Assembly (NCBI GenBank): GCA_002070945.1
Contig: MWEG01000091.1
Coordinates: forward strand, 1 to 64,000
Origin: Lentisphaerae bacterium ADurb.Bin082
Lineage (GTDB): Bacteria; Verrucomicrobiota; Lentisphaeria; Oligosphaerales; Oligosphaeraceae
Length of the DNA: 64,000 nucleotides
Direction: 5' to 3'
Below are positions 1-8,308 of this stretch, in pieces. A model generated the notes under the pieces. The model saw only the letters and a program-made list of their open reading frames with translations. It was not told the DNA's origin and ran no database searches. Position 1 is the stretch's first letter. Every line of letters begins with the position of its first letter. Made by a program: the position numbers and the translations under genes.

Positions 1-1
1 G

Positions 2-181
2 GACTGCATCTACATCTTTGAATTCAAGATGAATCAAAACGCCGAGGCAGCGCTGGCGCAAATCCGCGAAAAGGAGTATTATCAGAAATATCAACACGCC
101 GGCAAAAGAATCGTCCTCATCGGCGCGAATTTCGACGCGGCCTCAAGGCAGATATCCGATTGGAAAATCGAAGATGCGTAA
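2..181 (+). CDS. C-terminal fragment of a PD-(D/E)XK nuclease-like protein (AAA-ATPase/DUF1703 type)
   Basis: Only the last 59 codons are in the window; the start lies upstream. The fragment reads DCIYIFEFKMNQ..., then AEAALAQIREKEYYQKY, and ends GKRIVLIGANFD...ISDW. This is the characteristic C-terminal end of the large family of AAA-ATPase proteins that finish in a PD-(D/E)XK nuclease domain (DUF1703/PDDEXK_9). The E-F-K triplet would supply the ExK half of the nuclease motif. The molecular role of these proteins is not established; they are common in host-associated anaerobes. The assignment is by motif recognition. The ATPase part is not visible. Confidence 0.7.
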   Translation, partial: DCIYIFEFKMNQNAEAALAQIREKEYYQKYQHAGKRIVLIGANFDAASRQISDWKIEDA

Positions 182-196
182 AAATAGGGGCGAGGT

Positions 197-238
197 GCTG
201 AATACTGAATGCTGAATGCTGAGTACTGAATGCTGAGT
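197..238 (+). repeat. Tandem heptamer array, GCTGAAT type, six units
   Basis: Six consecutive 7-bp units read GCTGAAT, ACTGAAT, GCTGAAT, GCTGAGT, ACTGAAT, GCTGAGT and end one base before the umuC start codon. The array is preceded by a GGGGCGAGG stretch. The same heptamer, in the opposite orientation and also next to a CCCCTCGCC stretch, recurs at 36448-36482. Because it fills the region where a ribosome binding site and proximal promoter of umuC would lie, no ordinary Shine-Dalgarno sequence is visible for that gene. Confidence 0.9.
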
Positions 239-239
239 T

Positions 240-1562
240 ATGTATGGCCTAATTGACTGCAACAATTTTTTTGTTTCTTGCGAGCGTGTTTTCGACTTGT
301 CGCTGGTTGGTCGTCCAGTGGCTGTGTTGTCGAACAACGACGGGTGCGTCATCTCGCGTTCCAATGAGCTGAAGGCGCTTGGGGTGCCGATGGGCATGCC
401 TTTTTTTCAGCTGCGGCCGATGATTGAAGCGCACGGCATCCAAATCCGTTCCAGTAATTATGAATTGTACGCTGACATGTCTCGGCGGGTCATGGACGTC
501 CTGGCCAGCCAAGTTCCCTTAGTCGAGCAATATTCCATTGACGAGGCTTTCCTGGAGCTGCGTCCGCAGCCAGGATTTGATGTCGCCGCTTTTGGGGCGT
601 CGTTGCGGGAACGCATCGGCAAGTGGGTCGGGATACCTGTCAGCATCGGGTTTGCGACGACGCGCACCCTGGCGAAAATCGCCAATCACATTGGCAAGAA
701 GTCTGCGGCAGGCGTATTTGTCATGCCGCCGGACATTATGCCGGTACTTACCGAGCTTCCTGTCGAGGAGGTCTGGGGGGTTGGTCGGCGCAGTCGTGAC
801 AAGCTGCGTCGACTTGGCATTTTGACGGCTGGCCAGCTGGCCTCGGCTGACCATAAGGAATTGACCCGGAAATTCAATGTCTGCCTGGCTCGGACCGCCC
901 TTGAGCTGCGCGGGATACCGGCGCTGGCTCCAGAGGACATGGAGAAGCCTGCCCAAAGTCTGACTTGCTCGCGGTCGTTCGGCCGGCCGGTCTTTGAATT
1001 GGCGGAACTCAGGGAGGCGATGGCGTACTACATCGCCACGGCGGCGGCGCAGCTGCGCCAGCAGAACCAGCTGGCCAGCGGCGCCAATGTCTTTTTCCAA
1101 TATGTCCTGGACGAGCCTGGCCGCAACCGTGATGTCGCCTGGGCGAACACTGGCGCCACAGTCATGTTTGACCACCCGACTGCGGCGGATGGCGCCATGC
1201 TGGCCGCGATTGCGCCGGTGCTGGCCTCCATATTCATCCCGAACCGGCGCTATCGGAAGGCTGGCATCATGTTCATCGGGCTGGAAAGCACCTCCACGCG
1301 GCAGCTGAACTTGTTCGTCGACCAGAAAGACCAGCGCCATGACCGGCTGTATGACGCGGTTGACAAGATCAACCGGGAGTTTGGCCGCGGCTCTGTCTTC
1401 CATCTCGCCCAGGGCATCGAAAAGCCCTGGCTGATGCGGCGCGAGTACTTGTCGCCTTGCTTTACGACTAAATGGAGTGATATTTTAACGCTTCACCCCG
1501 GCCCGCGGGCTGGCATCAGGAAATCCGGGTCACATCGTCCGGGACAGGGGACGGGGCAATGA
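240..1562 (+). CDS. umuC: DNA polymerase V catalytic subunit UmuC (Y family)
   Basis: Error-prone translesion polymerase that acts with processed UmuD. The 440-residue protein begins MYGLIDCNNFFVSCERVF, matching family N-termini. It carries Asp6 and the Y-family catalytic pair in YSIDEAF (Asp101, Glu102), a Phe at the steric-gate position (residue 11), helix-hairpin-helix text around VEEVWGVGRRSRDKL, the little-finger domain, and a beta-clamp-binding QLNLF at about residue 354. Length is close to the usual 420; the last ~25 residues beyond the conserved SPCFTTKW are extra. The start is unusual because a heptamer array occupies the leader and no Shine-Dalgarno is seen. The stop overlaps the next gene as ATGA. 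A umuD gene is not adjacent but lies at 31756-32175. The sequence does not show an obvious SOS box. Confidence 0.95.
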   Translation: MYGLIDCNNFFVSCERVFDLSLVGRPVAVLSNNDGCVISRSNELKALGVPMGMPFFQLRPMIEAHGIQIRSSNYELYADMSRRVMDVLASQVPLVEQYSIDEAFLELRPQPGFDVAAFGASLRERIGKWVGIPVSIGFATTRTLAKIANHIGKKSAAGVFVMPPDIMPVLTELPVEEVWGVGRRSRDKLRRLGILTAGQLASADHKELTRKFNVCLARTALELRGIPALAPEDMEKPAQSLTCSRSFGRPVFELAELREAMAYYIATAAAQLRQQNQLASGANVFFQYVLDEPGRNRDVAWANTGATVMFDHPTAADGAMLAAIAPVLASIFIPNRRYRKAGIMFIGLESTSTRQLNLFVDQKDQRHDRLYDAVDKINREFGRGSVFHLAQGIEKPWLMRREYLSPCFTTKWSDILTLHPGPRAGIRKSGSHRPGQGTGQ

Positions 1563-2968
1563 CGACAGCTACGATGGACACAGTTCTGCTCAGCAGCGGG
1601 TTTATTCCTGCTACTTTGGCGGCGGTTCGAGAGCGCTGGCAGGTGATCGATATTCCCCGCCAGCGGGAAGCCGCCAAGCATTTGCGCGGCATGGCTGAAC
1701 CGCCGCTGGCGGTCTGCATCGGCCTCGTCGATCCGCATAGTCGCGGCGATGACTTGAACGTCTGGGAGATGCTGCGGGAAGTCCAGGACGCGGCGCCAGG
1801 AGTGCCGGTTTTGATTTCGACTGGCGTCAATTCGCCCAAGCATATCGTCGAACTGGTGAAAGCTGGCGCGTTTGACTATGTTCTGGAGCCGCAACGCCGG
1901 GACGACCCCGTGGAAATTGACCGCTACACCGAGGATTTGCTGCTGGCGCTGCGGCGTGCGGTGGAGTGGCGTCGGCTGAGCATGGAGAACATCAGCCTCA
2001 AGCATGGGCTGTTGAGCGATGATTTGTCAATGCCGATTCGCGGTGTTTCGCGAGCCATGAGCCAAGTCATGGAATTGATCCGCAAAGTCGCCCCGACTTC
2101 GGCGACGGTTCTGATCACCGGCGAGTCTGGCACTGGCAAGGAATTGGTCGCCCACGCCATCCATGCCTTGTCCAAGCGCGCCCAGCATCCGTTCATTGCC
2201 TTGAACTGCGGGTCGTTTTCCGAAGCGCTGATCAGCTCTGAACTCTTAGGGCATGCCCGTGGCGCCTTCACCGGCGCTGTCATGGATAGGGCAGGGCTGA
2301 TCCGGGAAGCCGGAAAAGGCACTTTGTTCTTAGACGAAATCGCGACCACCAAGCAGAATTTCCAGATTGTCCTGCTGCGGGTTCTTGAGCAGCGCATGGC
2401 TCGCCCGGTCGGTGCTGGGGCGGAGTATCCTGTCGCTTGTCGGTTTATCGCGGCGGCCAATCGCGACCTTGGGCGGATGGCTGCGGAGGGGGAGTTCCGG
2501 GAAGACTTGTTTTATCGCCTGAACATGTTCAACATCCACCTGCCGCCGCTGCGCGAACGCAGAGAGGATATTCCGGTACTGACCAATTTTTTTCTTTTGC
2601 AGGCCAGCCAGGAATATGGCAAGAAGGTGAATGGCATCAGCGCTGAAGCGTTGCGCCAGTTGGAGGAAGCGCCCTGGCCCGGCAATGTCCGCCAGCTGCG
2701 CAATGCCGTGGAACGGGCCGTCATCCTGGCCGAGGATCATGTCCTGGAGCGGCGCGACTTCGCGTTGCCGCCCGCCCTTGCCGTTGGCCATAGCGACCCA
2801 TTGGCGCTGCCAGACGCTGATTTCGACCAGGCTATGGCCGACTATGAGCGGCGGCTGCTGGCAGAGGCCATGCGCCAGGCTGGCGGCAATGTGAGCGAGG
2901 CCGCCCGGCGCTTGGGCATGAAGCGACCGCGGCTCTGCTACCGCCTGAAACTGCTGGGGCTGGCGTAG
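1559..2968 (+). CDS. Sigma-54-dependent transcriptional activator with degenerate receiver-like N-terminus
   Basis: 469-residue bacterial enhancer-binding protein that would remodel RNA polymerase-sigma54 by ATP hydrolysis. The first ~130 residues have receiver-like spacing (VCIGLVDPH, then VLISTGV, then GAFDYVLEP), but the usual K-P near the end is E-P, so phosphorylation may be lost or altered. The AAA+ domain has Walker A GESGTGKE (188-195), the sigma54-contacting GAFTGA (235-240) and Walker B TLFLDE (255-260). A Fis-type helix-turn-helix closes the protein (GGNVSEAARRLGMKR). Its ATG overlaps the umuC stop (ATGA), so the two are probably translated from one message. Target promoters are not visible. 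Family call is secure; the link to DNA damage is inference from the overlap. Confidence 0.93.
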   Translation: MTTATMDTVLLSSGFIPATLAAVRERWQVIDIPRQREAAKHLRGMAEPPLAVCIGLVDPHSRGDDLNVWEMLREVQDAAPGVPVLISTGVNSPKHIVELVKAGAFDYVLEPQRRDDPVEIDRYTEDLLLALRRAVEWRRLSMENISLKHGLLSDDLSMPIRGVSRAMSQVMELIRKVAPTSATVLITGESGTGKELVAHAIHALSKRAQHPFIALNCGSFSEALISSELLGHARGAFTGAVMDRAGLIREAGKGTLFLDEIATTKQNFQIVLLRVLEQRMARPVGAGAEYPVACRFIAAANRDLGRMAAEGEFREDLFYRLNMFNIHLPPLRERREDIPVLTNFFLLQASQEYGKKVNGISAEALRQLEEAPWPGNVRQLRNAVERAVILAEDHVLERRDFALPPALAVGHSDPLALPDADFDQAMADYERRLLAEAMRQAGGNVSEAARRLGMKRPRLCYRLKLLGLA

Positions 2969-2993
2969 CCGGAAGGATGGCCTGCGCCGCTGA

Positions 2994-4895
2994 CTACGGC
3001 ACTTGCAGGGTTACTTTCACCCCGGTTTTGGTCGTGGTGACGGTCGCGCCCGGAACCGTCAACGGCGCGGTGGCACTGTCGGCTGGCGGTGGCAGCTGCA
3101 CGTTGACGGCTGGAAAAGTCTCCTTGCCAATGGTCACAGTCATCTCATAGACGCCGATGAAGGCGTCTATAGTCGGCGCGGCGCCAGTGCCGTCGGTCTT
3201 GAGGTCCGCCACTGTCCGCCACTCCTCGTCCAGCAACTTGAAGATGGCCTCGGTGGCTGGGCGCGGGGTGAAGTCGTCGCTGTAAAAGGCCATGCGCGGA
3301 TTGAGGATGGCCGGCGCCCAGGGCTCGGCGAACGACACGCTGACCACGGCGGGATGCGAATAAAACAGCAGCAGATAGTCGCGCACCATGCTGGCCTGAA
3401 TCTCGTCAGAGTCGGCGTTGACCGCGAAATTGGCGATGTGAATGGGTGCCTTGACGCGGGCGCTGAGCTGGTCCAGGCGTTTTTCCATGGACTGGGGGCC
3501 GACGTCAAGCCGTTTCAGATTGGCGCCTAGGACGACGCCGTCGACCTGGACGCCGCTTTGTTGCAGCCATTCAGCCAGTTCGAGGGTGTCGCGCAGCGGG
3601 ACGTCGGAGAGTGCGCTCAAAGCCTGGATGTCGCTCAGCAGCAGGCTGGCGGTCGGATCAGCCGCCCGCGCTGCTGCAAAGACTTGGGAGATGCAGTCAA
3701 CGCCGATGAAATTGTAGATTTCAAAATATTCGATGGCGCCGTGGACAGTGTTCCATTCCGCGACGGCGCCCTTGTGCCTAGTGCAGATTTGGCTGACATG
3801 GTCGAGCAGGGCTTTGTTCAAGGCGTCGCGGTTGAGATTGCGGCAGGCATTGGGAGCGAATTTATAGGCGGGGATGAAGAGGGCATGGCCGCGCACCGGT
3901 CGTGCTGCGGCTTTGGCTGCCGCCAGCACTTCGGCGTCGATTTTCTGACCCCAGGCGGCATAGTCTCGCCAGACCATGGCGTCGTAAAAGGTCACGAATT
4001 CAAACTGGGGGGTGTTCAGGATCAGGTCGCGGTAGCGTTCAAAGCCAGCGGCGTGCGGCTTGACCCGGGCTGCGAAATCGGCGATTTCCGGGGCCGCTAG
4101 GGCGGCTGGCGCGAGCAAGGCGGCCGAGGCCTCGACGCCAAAGCGGAACGGACGGCTCGTCTGGCGGACGGCGATGTCGGCATCGCCGATTTTCCGGCCT
4201 TTGCGAGTCACTTCGACGGTCAGGGGAAAACGCCTGATTTTTTCCAGGCGCGCGGAGACGATGCCGCGCCAGTCCTTGTCATAGAAATCGCCGCCAAGGA
4301 CCGGGTTGACGTTGGTGACCAGGGTCTCTGGGTTGACCTCGGCAGGAACCATAATAGCGGAAAAATTGCGCAGTTGGAGGATGCCGACATTTTCGGCCAG
4401 GTGGAACGAGAAGGCCGTGGTCTGGGGCTGGAAGGTCTGGTGAACCGGCGCTGCCATTTGCACGCGCTGCCATGTTTCGGTCGGTGATTCGACATGCAGG
4501 GAGAGCAGCTTGGGCCAGGGCGAGCGCTCCTCCTGCCAGTAGAAGTTGAACGAGTATCCCGGGCTGATCTTGTATTCGAAGCTGATGTACATGGTGGTGG
4601 CTTTTTCCACCTCGACGTCGACGCGCTGCAGCAGCTCCATGTTCCAGGGTTTCGGCGAGGTTTCGGTGACGCGGATGTTGAGAATGCCGATGGCTCCTTC
4701 CTCCTGGCCCTTGGTGACCCTGAACGTGCCTAGGCCACCGGCGCGCTGCTGCCAGAATTCCAAGGCTGAAGCCGGGTCGTTGAACGTGCCGTTGCGGGCG
4801 ACTTCCTGGCCTGGGGGCAGGGTGTCGACGGCGAGCAGGGCTTGACTGAGAAGGAAGAGGGAAGTGGCGAGCAGCCAGCTTGAGAGCAGTCTCAT
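2994..4895 (-). CDS. Secreted GH10-like protein lacking both catalytic glutamates
   Basis: 633 residues from an ATG with a strong AAGGAGG eight bases upstream; the longer frame to 4976 is rejected because this start exposes a clean signal peptide (MRLLSSWLLATSLFLLSQALLA). Residues ~30-200 look like a CBM4/9-type carbohydrate-binding beta-sandwich (NGTFNDPASALEFW). Residues ~230-570 follow glycoside hydrolase family 10: RGHALF, then AEWNTVHGAIEY, then FAAARAADPTASLLLSDI, then VKAPIHIANFAV. In active GH10 enzymes the second block reads WDVVNEA and the last reads HITELDV. Here the acid/base Glu is replaced (N-E becomes H-G) and the nucleophile Glu is Asn or Ala. It is therefore probably a binding protein or an enzyme with other chemistry. 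It is convergent with the activator gene. Confidence 0.75.
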   Translation of the reverse strand: MRLLSSWLLATSLFLLSQALLAVDTLPPGQEVARNGTFNDPASALEFWQQRAGGLGTFRVTKGQEEGAIGILNIRVTETSPKPWNMELLQRVDVEVEKATTMYISFEYKISPGYSFNFYWQEERSPWPKLLSLHVESPTETWQRVQMAAPVHQTFQPQTTAFSFHLAENVGILQLRNFSAIMVPAEVNPETLVTNVNPVLGGDFYDKDWRGIVSARLEKIRRFPLTVEVTRKGRKIGDADIAVRQTSRPFRFGVEASAALLAPAALAAPEIADFAARVKPHAAGFERYRDLILNTPQFEFVTFYDAMVWRDYAAWGQKIDAEVLAAAKAAARPVRGHALFIPAYKFAPNACRNLNRDALNKALLDHVSQICTRHKGAVAEWNTVHGAIEYFEIYNFIGVDCISQVFAAARAADPTASLLLSDIQALSALSDVPLRDTLELAEWLQQSGVQVDGVVLGANLKRLDVGPQSMEKRLDQLSARVKAPIHIANFAVNADSDEIQASMVRDYLLLFYSHPAVVSVSFAEPWAPAILNPRMAFYSDDFTPRPATEAIFKLLDEEWRTVADLKTDGTGAAPTIDAFIGVYEMTVTIGKETFPAVNVQLPPPADSATAPLTVPGATVTTTKTGVKVTLQVP

Positions 4896-4974
4896 TGTCG
4901 TCGCCTCCTTGGGTAATGGATGCCAACGCGGCTCCGGCCGCCGGTCAAGCCGTCGGGCCGGAGTCAGCATACGC

Positions 4975-5011
4975 ATGGCCGGCGCAGGAAAGGCGTTGCT
5001 GCGCCGGCCAT
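4975..5011 (-). terminator. Strong hairpin after the Gfo/Idh gene
   Basis: A perfect 13-bp inverted repeat (ATGGCCGGCGCAG / CTGCGCCGGCCAT) with an 11-base loop sits directly downstream of the dehydrogenase stop codon at 5018. There is no clear U-tract on the minus strand, so it may terminate weakly or protect the 3' end. Confidence 0.5.
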
Positions 5012-5017
5012 TGTGAA

Positions 5018-6082
5018 TTAATAATGCGGGACTTTGACGTCCTTGCCAGTGCGGGCCGATTCATAGATGGAGAGGATGAGGTCAACGGCCTTGCGGGCGG
5101 AATGGCCGTTGACGTAGGGTTCGCGGTCTTCTTTGAGAGCTTGGATAAGGTCGTTGACCAGGAACGTATGGCCTTCCATGGAAAGAGCCATAGGATCGTG
5201 CGTGATGCCGTCCTCGCTGGCTTCTTTGGTGAATTCGATGTTTTTGGCCATCTCGTCACTGCCGATGGGAGCGGTGGCCCATCTGGTGATGTTCTGGCCG
5301 GTCAGGCAGATGCTGCCGTTGTCGCCGTGCATTTCCCAGCGCCTGGTTTCGCCGGGGTTGCAGGAGGTCGTGGCGACGATCGTGCCAAAGGCGCCGTTGG
5401 TGAATTGCAGGTTGGCGACGCAGGTGTCTTCGACCTCGATGTCGCGCACTAGGTGGTCGGCGCGGGCAAAGACGCGGTCGACATCGGCGCCGGTCATCCA
5501 GAGCAGCTGGTCAACGCCGTGTACGCCTTGGTTCATCAGGCAGCCGCCGCCGTCCAGCGCCCAGGTGCCGCGCCAGTCGGCGCTGGCGTAGTAGGCCCGG
5601 GAACGGTAGTCCTTCAGGTACGCATCTGCCAGCGTCATTTTGCCGAGGATGCCCGTGGCGATGGCTTTTCTAACCTTGATGGTATTGGCGTAGGTGCGCA
5701 GCTGGAACACGCAGCCCATCTTCACCTTGGCCTTGTCCACCGCGTCGATCATTTCGCTCATGCGGTCGCGGCTGATGTCCAGCGGCTTTTCGCAGAGGAT
5801 GGCCTTGCCGGCCTTCGCGGCTGCGATGACGCCGTCGCCGTGCAGGCCAGACGGTGTGCAGATACAGACGATGTCCACGGCCGGGTCCTTGACTAAATCA
5901 AGGTAGTTTTTATAGAAGTTAGTGACGCCGCCGTGATCCATGCCGAATTTGCGTCCCTTGTCCTCGATGATATCGCAGACAGCGACTAGTTCTGCTTCCG
6001 GGTTTGCTTCAATCGCGCGGATGTGGGCGCCGGCGATGCCGCCGCAGCCGATGATGCCAAAACCGAATTTGCCGTTTTTCAT
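5018..6082 (-). CDS. Gfo/Idh/MocA-family NAD(P)-dependent oxidoreductase
   Basis: 354-residue cytoplasmic dehydrogenase. The N-terminus FGFGIIGCGGIAGAHIRAI is the Rossmann dinucleotide loop, CEKPLD (about residues 98-103) is the family's catalytic-lysine motif, and GGGCLMNQGVHGVDQL is the conserved substrate-site segment with its histidine. Members oxidise sugars, inositols or sugar-derived alcohols; the substrate cannot be told from sequence. The start has AGGAG six bases upstream. It lies upstream of the GH10-like gene on the same strand with ~120 bp and a hairpin between, so co-transcription is uncertain. Such dehydrogenases are very numerous in Lentisphaerota and planctomycetes. Confidence 0.93.
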   Translation of the reverse strand: MKNGKFGFGIIGCGGIAGAHIRAIEANPEAELVAVCDIIEDKGRKFGMDHGGVTNFYKNYLDLVKDPAVDIVCICTPSGLHGDGVIAAAKAGKAILCEKPLDISRDRMSEMIDAVDKAKVKMGCVFQLRTYANTIKVRKAIATGILGKMTLADAYLKDYRSRAYYASADWRGTWALDGGGCLMNQGVHGVDQLLWMTGADVDRVFARADHLVRDIEVEDTCVANLQFTNGAFGTIVATTSCNPGETRRWEMHGDNGSICLTGQNITRWATAPIGSDEMAKNIEFTKEASEDGITHDPMALSMEGHTFLVNDLIQALKEDREPYVNGHSARKAVDLILSIYESARTGKDVKVPHY

Positions 6083-6149
6083 GCCATGCTCCTAAGTCTG
6101 ATTGGGTTTGTGTTCCGAGCCCGTTGAGGGTGGAAGGGAAAAAGTGGGG

Positions 6150-7007
6150 TTAATCTGAGGTCAGGGTCATAATGACAACGATGCGTAGGCTGGAGGCATT
6201 GCTGCCGACGGTGCTCAGCGGCGGCATACTCCGAATGTCCGCGAAAAGATTTCGGATGGATTGGACGAGCTTCTGGTTGTTGTTGTTGCCGTCGATGACG
6301 ACGTTGGCGATGGTGCCGTTGGCATAGACGGTGAACGATACTTCGACGGGGCGCACCGGCGTAGAACCCAGCTCGGCGCGGGTTGGCTGCACCCAACGCT
6401 GGTACAAATAGGGGCCGACGACCTTTTCCGCGTAGTTGCTCGACTCCTTGATCTGCTGGGCGGTATAGGACGCCCTTTCGGATGACGCTATCGGGCCAGG
6501 GGTGGACGGGCCAGCCGCTCGGATCAGTTTTTTCTGCAATTCCTCCTGGCTGGGGACATTTCTGGGACGCCGCGTTGGCTGAGGCGTTGGCCTCTTGACT
6601 TCGGCTTCCTTGAGTCGATCCTTTATGCTTTTGATGGGAGTCGGCGGCTTGGGAGTCGGCGGCTTGGGGGGCGGCGGCTTGGGGGGCGGCGGCTTGGGAG
6701 TTTCGATGACCTGCGGCTTAGGAACGGGTGGTTTTGGCGGTGGTGGCGGCGGCGGCGGCTGCGGTGGCGGCGGCTCGGGCTGCGGTGGCGGCGGCTCGGG
6801 CTGCGGTGGCGGCGGCTCGGGTTGCGGTGGCGCTGGTTTTGGGGGGGAGGGGGGAAGATTGACCAATTCGACTTTGATGCTTTCTGGCATCGGCTCCAGG
6901 GGGCGCTGGGTCATGCCCAGGACGACGACAATGAGGGCAGCATGCATGCCGACGCTGACGGCAAACGCCAGCATTCGAGCAATCCAGTGTTGATTCTGGT
7001 CATGCAT
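6150..7007 (-). CDS. tonB: TonB-like energy transducer with long proline-rich linker
   Basis: 285 residues. An N-terminal transmembrane anchor (MLAFAVSVGMHAALIVVVLGM) is followed by a periplasm-spanning linker of PPPPQPEP and KPPPPKPP repeats (about residues 50-130) and a C-terminal TonB/TolA-like domain (VQPTRAELGSTPVRPVEVSFTVYANGTIANVVIDG). It would transmit proton-motive force from ExbB/ExbD to outer-membrane receptors, or act in a Tol-like role in envelope division. The linker is encoded by an imperfect ~18-bp GGT/GGC-rich tandem repeat around 6770-6835. It is eight bases downstream of exbD and last in the rsmA-exbB-exbD-tonB run. No TonB-dependent receptor is in the window. Confidence 0.85.
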   Translation of the reverse strand: MHDQNQHWIARMLAFAVSVGMHAALIVVVLGMTQRPLEPMPESIKVELVNLPPSPPKPAPPQPEPPPPQPEPPPPQPEPPPPQPPPPPPPPKPPVPKPQVIETPKPPPPKPPPPKPPTPKPPTPIKSIKDRLKEAEVKRPTPQPTRRPRNVPSQEELQKKLIRAAGPSTPGPIASSERASYTAQQIKESSNYAEKVVGPYLYQRWVQPTRAELGSTPVRPVEVSFTVYANGTIANVVIDGNNNNQKLVQSIRNLFADIRSMPPLSTVGSNASSLRIVVIMTLTSD

Positions 7008-7015
7008 ATCCTCGT

Positions 7016-7450
7016 TTACCTCTGTTGTTGGTCTTCCGCCTGGGTGATCAAGGAAGCAGAGTCCACGTTGGCATGCCGCGCCGCGCGCAGGATGTCAATC
7101 ACTTCGGAATATGGCCGGCTGCCATCGGCCCTGATCATCACGGTCAGCTTTTCTCTGCTTTGGCGAATATTGTTAAGGTAATTCGTCAAGTCATGAAGCG
7201 CAACTATGTTGTCGTCAATCGAGATGACGCCATGCTTGTTAAAATGGATGACGAGCGGCCGGGTGACATCTTCGGTGCTTTTTTCGCTGTCCAGCTTTGG
7301 CGGGGTGGTGTCGACCTCAGTGGAATACTCCAGGGCCGGAACCGTGATGACGAAGATGATCAGCAGCATGAACGTCAAGTCCATCAGCGGCGTCATGTCA
7401 ATGGTCGCGGCTTGTTTTTTGAAGGGGCGTCGTGAGGTGTTCGGAGGCAT
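7016..7450 (-). CDS. exbD: ExbD/TolR-family proton-channel subunit
   Basis: 144 residues: short cytoplasmic N-terminus, one membrane helix, then a periplasmic domain. The helix begins IDMTPLMDLTFMLLIIFVI with the conserved proton-path aspartate at residue 24, as in ExbD/TolR. The start has AGGAG eight bases upstream. It lies between exbB (60-bp gap) and tonB (8-bp gap) on the same strand, the standard order for a TonB energising complex. ExbD versus TolR cannot be separated by sequence alone. Confidence 0.9.
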   Translation of the reverse strand: MPPNTSRRPFKKQAATIDMTPLMDLTFMLLIIFVITVPALEYSTEVDTTPPKLDSEKSTEDVTRPLVIHFNKHGVISIDDNIVALHDLTNYLNNIRQSREKLTVMIRADGSRPYSEVIDILRAARHANVDSASLITQAEDQQQR

Positions 7451-7510
7451 TATGCTGCTCCTCGGCGAAAATGGACGTTCGGGCAGGGCATGGCAAACGC
7501 GATGGCTGGG

Positions 7511-8275
7511 TCAGCCTTCAGCCATGGCTGAGGCATTCTCTCTCGTAGACGGCCTCGTGATCGGCTGCACTGCTTCCTCAAGCTGCAAGCTGGCGATGAA
7601 GTCGGTGACAAAATTGTCCATCTCCAGGCTCGTTGTCTGCACTAAGTTATTATATAGGTTATTGGCGACCAGGGCTGGAATGGCGACGAGCAGGCCCGCG
7701 ACGGTGGTGAGCAAAGCGCCGCTGATGCCGGGGGCGATGGCGCTCAGGTCAGGCCGCCCTTGCAGGGAAATGGCGATGAAGGTCGCCATCACGCCCCAGA
7801 CAGTCCCGAACAAGCCCAGGAACGGCGACACTGTGACGAGCGTGCCGAGGATGCCCAGGTCGCTTTCCAGTACCACAATCTGCTGGTTGACTTGGCTGTT
7901 CATCGTGCTGCGGATTTTTTCGATTTCCTTTTCACTGAGGAGGCGGGGCAGTCGGCAGTGGCGGTAAAAGAGGGGCTGGCTTTCCTTGTTGATGTGGCAG
8001 ATGTCAAACAGCTCGCTGATGCCAGCGGCGCAGATAGCTTTCAGCGGGCCGGACAGGTCGTCCAGTTGCTGGCCCATGCCAATCGGCGATTTGACACGGG
8101 CGTAGACCCGGGAGAATTTACGGCAGGCGACGCGCATCCGCAGCATGTCGCTGGCTTTGCTGAAAATGATCATCCAGGCCCAGGCGCTGAATATCGCCAA
8201 GACCACGACAATGGCTTTTCCAACCGAGTCGCTTTGCACAAAAGCGTATTTGAGCGTTTCCGCTAAGCTTGGCAT
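7511..8275 (-). CDS. exbB: MotA/TolQ/ExbB-family proton-channel subunit
   Basis: 254-residue inner-membrane protein. It has an N-terminal helix (AIVVVLAIFSAWAWMIIF), a cytoplasmic loop, and the paired helices LGILGTLVTVSPFLGLFGTVWGVM and ALLTTVAGLLVAIPALVANN, which are the family signature of TolQ/ExbB. It forms the pentameric stator that passes protons with ExbD. The GGAAGGAG upstream of the ATG is about 12 bases away, longer than usual. It starts 33 bp after rsmA ends and probably belongs to the same transcript. Confidence 0.92.
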   Translation of the reverse strand: MPSLAETLKYAFVQSDSVGKAIVVVLAIFSAWAWMIIFSKASDMLRMRVACRKFSRVYARVKSPIGMGQQLDDLSGPLKAICAAGISELFDICHINKESQPLFYRHCRLPRLLSEKEIEKIRSTMNSQVNQQIVVLESDLGILGTLVTVSPFLGLFGTVWGVMATFIAISLQGRPDLSAIAPGISGALLTTVAGLLVAIPALVANNLYNNLVQTTSLEMDNFVTDFIASLQLEEAVQPITRPSTRENASAMAEG

Positions 8276-8308
8276 GGGAAAAAGACGCTCCTTCCTGAAG
8301 TGATTTAA

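Noticed and set aside
519-1403. 294-codon minus-strand frame inside umuC
   Set aside because: Fully antisense to a clear gene, no recognisable protein content or start signal; a shadow caused by GC-rich codon use.
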